From: SZUA-35 sp964351995
GTDB lineage: Bacteria; Actinomycetota; Acidimicrobiia; Acidimicrobiales; SZUA-35
Direction of reading: 5' to 3'
Length of the DNA: 64,000 bases
NCBI GenBank assembly: GCA_964351995.1
Contig: CAYGQE010000009.1
Location: forward strand, 1-64,000
Below the pieces are notes generated by a model. That model had not been told where the DNA came from. It worked only from the letters and a program-made list of their open reading frames with translations, and made no database searches. This document shows, one piece after another, positions 60,618-64,000 of the stretch; the stretch's first letter is position 1, and each line of letters starts with the position of its first letter. Position numbers and translations under genes: made by a program.

Positions 60618-61373
60618 ATCGAGCTCGACGGAGCTCTCGATCGCTCCCACCTTGTCGACGAAGACATCTTCGAGTCGGCGTCCGTCACACAGCTCGGCGG
60701 TGACACCTTCGGCCACGACGTGGCCCTGGTGCATGACCGCGACGTGATCGCACAGTCGTTCAACGACTTCCATCACGTGACTCGAGAACACCACGGTCGC
60801 TCCGCCGACGACGAGTTGTTCGAGCAGGTCGCGGATCAAGCGGACCGAGAGCGGGTCGACGGACTCGAACGGCTCGTCGAGGAAGAGCACTCGGGGCCGG
60901 TGCAACACCGCAGCACCGAGAGCGATCTTCTTGCGCATACCGGCGGAGTAGTCGATGACCAGGCGTCCGCTTGCTTCCTCCAGGCCGAGGAACTCCAGCA
61001 ACTGCTGGCCGCGATGGTCGGCCTCGTCACGATCGAAACCACGGAGCAACGCGATGTAATGCAGCATCTCGCGCCCGGTCAGCCGTTCGAACAGCCGAAG
61101 GTCTTCACCCACCACGCCAATGCGGGTTTTGAGTTCGCGAGGATCAGCCCAGACGTCGATGCCGTCGACAACAGCGACACCGGCGTCGGGACGAAGGAGG
61201 CCGGTGGTCATCTTCAGCGTGGTCGACTTGCCGGCACCGTTCGGGCCTACCAGGCCGTAGAAAGTGCCGACGGGAACCTCGAGATCGACCGATTCGACAG
61301 CGACCTTGGTGTCGAATCGCTTGTGGAGCCCACGAAGAGACACCGCGTTTGCCATCGGAACCGGTTCGGTCAC
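60603..61373 (-). CDS. ABC transporter ATP-binding protein
   Basis: 256 residues. Walker A VGPNGAGKSTTLK, Q-loop region GVVGEDLRLFERLTG (Glu-Asp in place of Gln), signature DYSAGMRKKIALG (degenerate LSGGQ), Walker B RVLFLDEPFESVDP, switch His in VVFSSHVMEVVE. ABC-2-like exporter ATPase. GTG 61373 overlaps the adenosine deaminase stop by four bases, so add, ATPase and permease form one transcript. Confidence 0.92.
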   Translation of the reverse strand: MTEPVPMANAVSLRGLHKRFDTKVAVESVDLEVPVGTFYGLVGPNGAGKSTTLKMTTGLLRPDAGVAVVDGIDVWADPRELKTRIGVVGEDLRLFERLTGREMLHYIALLRGFDRDEADHRGQQLLEFLGLEEASGRLVIDYSAGMRKKIALGAAVLHRPRVLFLDEPFESVDPLSVRLIRDLLEQLVVGGATVVFSSHVMEVVERLCDHVAVMHQGHVVAEGVTAELCDGRRLEDVFVDKVGAIESSVELDWLTP

Positions 61374-62449
61374 AGGTTGGCGTCACGCAACGTGGCGTAG
61401 CGGGGCTTGATGATCTCGTTGATGATCTTCAGTCGTTGCTCGAACGGCCAGAACGCACTCTTCATGGCGTTGAGCGTGAGCCACTCCATGTCGCTGATGC
61501 CGTACCCGAAGGCATCGTGGAGCTTGGCGAATTCGTCGGAGAGTTGGACGTTGCTCATCAAGCGGTTGTCGGTGTTGACCGTGACCCGAAAGCGGAGGCG
61601 GCGGAGCAACCCGATGGGATGCTCGGCAATCGAGGCGGCGGCTCCGGTGTTGACGTTTGACGTTGGGCACATCTCGAGCGGGACCCGGGTGTCGCGAACG
61701 AAAGCAGCGAGGCGGCCGAGTTCGGCTTTGCCGTCTTCGTCGACGGTGATGTCGTCGACGATGCGAACACCATGGCCGAGTCGCTCGGCGCCGCAGTAGC
61801 TGAGTGCTTCGTGGATCGATGGAAGACCGAAGGCCTCACCGGCGTGGATCGTGATGTGGAAGTTCTCGCGCATGCAAAGCTGGAAGGCATCGAGATGGCG
61901 GGTGGGGGGAAAGCCCGCTTCGGGTCCGGCGATGTCGAAGCCGATGACACCTTCATCGCGATGGCGAATGGCGAGCTCGGCGATCTCGTGGCTTCGTGCC
62001 TCTTGGCGCATCGCCGAACAGATGATGCCGATGGTCAAGTCGGTACCAGCAGAACCGGAGCGGATGCCACGAAGGGAGGCCTCGACGACCTCGTCGAGCG
62101 ACAGCCCTTTGTGCATGTGCTGTTCCGGGGCGAAGCGCAACTCGGCGTAGACGACGCCGTCGTTGGCGAGGTCCTCAGCCGCCTCGTGCGCAGCTCGCTC
62201 GATGGCTTCAGGCGTCTGGGTGACGCCGACGGTGTGCGCGAAGGTCTCGAGGTAGAGCTCGAGCTTGTTGCGGTCAGCGCCTCGTCGAACCCAGGCGGCC
62301 AACTCGTCGACGTCGGTGGTCGGGAGATCGGTGTAGCCGGTCTCGGCTGCGAGCTCGACAACGGTTTCGGGGCGCATGCCGCCGTCGAGGTGATCGTGGA
62401 GGAGCACCTTCGGGGCCTGGACGAAGATCTCTGGTGCAAGTTCAGCCAT
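61370..62449 (-). CDS. add: Adenosine deaminase
   Basis: 359 residues, zinc hydrolase converting adenosine and deoxyadenosine to inosines. Zinc ligands H18 and H20 in VLLHDHLDGG, His in TIHAGEAFG, and Asp in VNTDNRLMSN; catalytic Glu in HAGEAFG; also VYAELRFAPEQH and the GHGVRI loop. ATG 62449 lies just after TAGGCT; the open frame upstream is low-complexity and is not used. First gene of the add-ABC transcript. Confidence 0.93.
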   Translation of the reverse strand: MAELAPEIFVQAPKVLLHDHLDGGMRPETVVELAAETGYTDLPTTDVDELAAWVRRGADRNKLELYLETFAHTVGVTQTPEAIERAAHEAAEDLANDGVVYAELRFAPEQHMHKGLSLDEVVEASLRGIRSGSAGTDLTIGIICSAMRQEARSHEIAELAIRHRDEGVIGFDIAGPEAGFPPTRHLDAFQLCMRENFHITIHAGEAFGLPSIHEALSYCGAERLGHGVRIVDDITVDEDGKAELGRLAAFVRDTRVPLEMCPTSNVNTGAAASIAEHPIGLLRRLRFRVTVNTDNRLMSNVQLSDEFAKLHDAFGYGISDMEWLTLNAMKSAFWPFEQRLKIINEIIKPRYATLRDANL

Positions 62450-62525
62450 GCCACAGCCTAGAGGTGGGGGAAGAGGGGAAGGGTGAGGGGGGAGAGCGGA
62501 AGGAGTTACGGGTAGGTTCGGTCTC

Positions 62526-63284
62526 GTGGGCGATGATGTGAATGAACAAGACGAGAATCTGCAAGCTGGCGATGCGCCCGATGCGTTGGACGACATCACC
62601 ACGGTGGGGTTCGACGCCGACGACACGCTCTGGGAGTCAGAGGCCTTCTTTGCCGTCACCGAGCAGCGCTTTTTGGCGCTGTTGGCCCCGTGGTGCGCTT
62701 CGCCCGAGGTGGCGGCGTCGCTGCTCGAGACCGAGCGAGCCAACTTGTCGCACTTCGGCTATGGCGTGAAGGGCTTCACGTTGTCGATGATCGAGTCGGC
62801 GATCGAGCTCACCGACGGGGCGATTCCCTCGAATGCGCTGGCCGAGATCATCGGCTGGGGTCGAGAGATGATGCGGCATCCGGTCGAGTTGATCGACGGT
62901 GTGGTCGACGTGCTCGACGCCCTCGCTCCGAGTATTCGCCTCGTGTTGATCACGAAGGGTGACTTGTTCCATCAGGAGTCGAAGGTGGCCGAGTCTGGGC
63001 TCGCCGACCGTTTCGAAGCGGTCGAGATCCTGAACGAAAAGGATGCGGCGTCGTATCAGCGAGTGCTCGATCGCTTGGACGTTCGTGCTGGCGAGTTCGC
63101 CATGGTCGGGAATTCGGTGCGGTCCGACATCGAGCCGATCGTGGCCATTGGCGGGCATGGCATCCACATTCCGCATTCGATCACGTGGGCGGTCGAGGAA
63201 GCCACGGGCGGACCGGAGGCGGCCAAACAGTGGACCACGCTCGCCTCGATCCGCCAGGTGCCCGGGCTGCTCGGCCTGGACTGA
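62526..63284 (+). CDS. HAD-family hydrolase
   Basis: 252 residues. Nucleophile and acid D30/D32 in VGFDADDTLWES, motif II in VLITKGDLF, lysine in ILNEKDAASY, and motif IV in FAMVGNSVRSDIEPIV; an alpha-helical cap spans about 40-110. Phosphatase with unknown substrate. GTG 62526 is seven bases after TAGGTT (62513-62518). Confidence 0.9.
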   Translation: MGDDVNEQDENLQAGDAPDALDDITTVGFDADDTLWESEAFFAVTEQRFLALLAPWCASPEVAASLLETERANLSHFGYGVKGFTLSMIESAIELTDGAIPSNALAEIIGWGREMMRHPVELIDGVVDVLDALAPSIRLVLITKGDLFHQESKVAESGLADRFEAVEILNEKDAASYQRVLDRLDVRAGEFAMVGNSVRSDIEPIVAIGGHGIHIPHSITWAVEEATGGPEAAKQWTTLASIRQVPGLLGLD

Positions 63285-63291
63285 CTCGGGA

Positions 63292-63969
63292 TCAGCTCAC
63301 TGCGTAGATGACCCAGTTCGACTCATAGCTCCGCTCGGAACGATCGAAGTCGCCCCCGCAGGTCACCAGCCGGAGCGTTGGGCGATCGTGATTGCCGTAG
63401 ACGCGGTCGGTCGGGAACGAGTCTTTGTCGTAGAGGCCTTTGTCGACCACGGTGAAGCGTGCTTCTCGCCCGAGGGCATCGATCACGATGATCGGGTCAC
63501 CGGGCGTCAGTTCTTGCAAACGAAAGAAGACGGCCGGTCCGTCTTGGTCGTCGACGTGGCCAACGATGACGGTTGGCCCATCTTCGTCGGCGACTGTCCC
63601 CCCAGCCCACCATCCGGCCAGGTCGAAGTCCGCTGGTGTTTCGAGTGCTCCGTCGGCGGTGAGTCCGAGATCGATGATGGGCGCGTCGACGTCGATGGCG
63701 GGGATGACGACCTGGCGCGGGGGAGAAACGATCGGTCGGGTTGTTTCGGGAATCGTGCCGTCACCTTCTGGCGATGAAGCTGCTGAACGAGCGATGTCGA
63801 GGCCTAAGGCGTTGGCCAGCGAGGGAGCGAGCAGCGTTGCTGCTGGCGTCGCTGGCGGAGCGGCTGCCTCTGCTGTTGGACTCCGATCAGGAGTGGAACA
63901 CCCCGCCACGGCGAGGGCGGCTACTGCGACGATCGCAGCGGCCGCCCCGTGCCGGTTCGCAAGAATCAC
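63292..63969 (-). CDS. Class F sortase, lipobox-bearing
   Basis: 225 residues. Signal with lipobox-like AALAVAGC (Cys 24), a Pro/Ala/Thr linker, and the sortase domain (about 85-225): His H138 in TVIVGHVDD, Cys C204 in RLVTCGGDFD and Arg R210. These match the actinobacterial class F type, which acts outside the membrane on LPXTG-like or pilin-like proteins or remains orphan. GTG 63969 overlaps the stop of an upstream gene (GTGA). Confidence 0.9.
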   Translation of the reverse strand: MILANRHGAAAAIVAVAALAVAGCSTPDRSPTAEAAAPPATPAATLLAPSLANALGLDIARSAASSPEGDGTIPETTRPIVSPPRQVVIPAIDVDAPIIDLGLTADGALETPADFDLAGWWAGGTVADEDGPTVIVGHVDDQDGPAVFFRLQELTPGDPIIVIDALGREARFTVVDKGLYDKDSFPTDRVYGNHDRPTLRLVTCGGDFDRSERSYESNWVIYAVS

Positions 63970-64000
63970 GCGAGGCGACGACGCACACCGGCGGCCAGGG
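63966..64000 (-). CDS. C-terminal end of a gene upstream of the sortase
   Basis: On the minus strand a frame enters from the right edge and reads LAAGVRRRLA before TGA, which overlaps the sortase GTG by four bases. A small-residue run followed by RRR at the very end is the usual finish of a sortase sorting signal, so this may be the substrate gene; only the last residues are visible. Confidence 0.4.
   Translation of the reverse strand, partial: LAAGVRRRLA

Overview
The window is a 64 kb, GC-rich, gene-dense stretch of an actinobacterial chromosome. Acidimicrobiia (Ilumatobacter-like) is my best guess. Support: a mycobacterial-type SerC, a DinB-fold maleylpyruvate isomerase-like protein, NdgR-type IclR control of leuCD, IniB/IniA/IniC relatives, class F sortase, heavy GTG start use and many leaderless promoters. 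A 100-base N run flanked by a 55-base exact repeat shows that it is a draft scaffold. This placement is inference; no 16S or ribosomal marker lies in the window.

Layout. 1-4.6 kb: serC, an aspartate-type aminotransferase and an S9 peptidase. 4.6-18.2 kb: the most unusual region. A large LuxR-type regulator is followed by three tandem paralogous, extremely acidic IniB-like proteins, each with its own promoter and terminator hairpin. Next come two translationally coupled dynamin-like GTPases (IniA/IniC-like), a divergent small acidic protein and a membrane-anchored Hsp70-like ATPase with an extracytoplasmic tail. One dyad/-10 promoter architecture recurs before all three IniB-like genes and in the divergent hsp70/acidic-protein region, so these genes look like one regulon. 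18-27 kb: hydrolase, DUF4032, methyltransferase, FAD oxidoreductase, serA and secreted proteins. 27.4-35.6 kb: assembly gap and repeats, then branched-chain amino acid genes (leuD, leuC, ndgR, leuB, ilvE, cimA) with greA.

35.8-43.2 kb: glnS, a nitrobindin-like protein, a small kinase-like protein, gltX, and tRNA-Gln(CUG) and tRNA-Glu(CUC). 43-50.5 kb: a sugar-type MFS transporter, a two-gene fluoride channel, hydrolases and map. 50.5-53.6 kb: the two subunits of a split, isobutyryl-CoA-mutase-like B12 enzyme, separated by a REP-associated tyrosine transposase unit bounded by inverted repeats. 53.7-64 kb: deoC, a YqgE protein, a hybrid histidine kinase and a NarL-type response regulator around a palindrome-rich intergenic region, an ABC exporter, adenosine deaminase, a HAD phosphatase, and a class F sortase coupled to a truncated upstream gene.

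Functional reading. Most of the window is core amino-acid, tRNA-charging and nucleoside metabolism. The exception is the 4.6-18.2 kb island. By analogy with mycobacterial iniBAC, I infer a cell-envelope or membrane-stress device: GTPase membrane remodelers, polyanionic IniB-like scaffolds that contain no Lys/Arg after residue 13, and a transmembrane Hsp70 chaperone, all under a dedicated activator.
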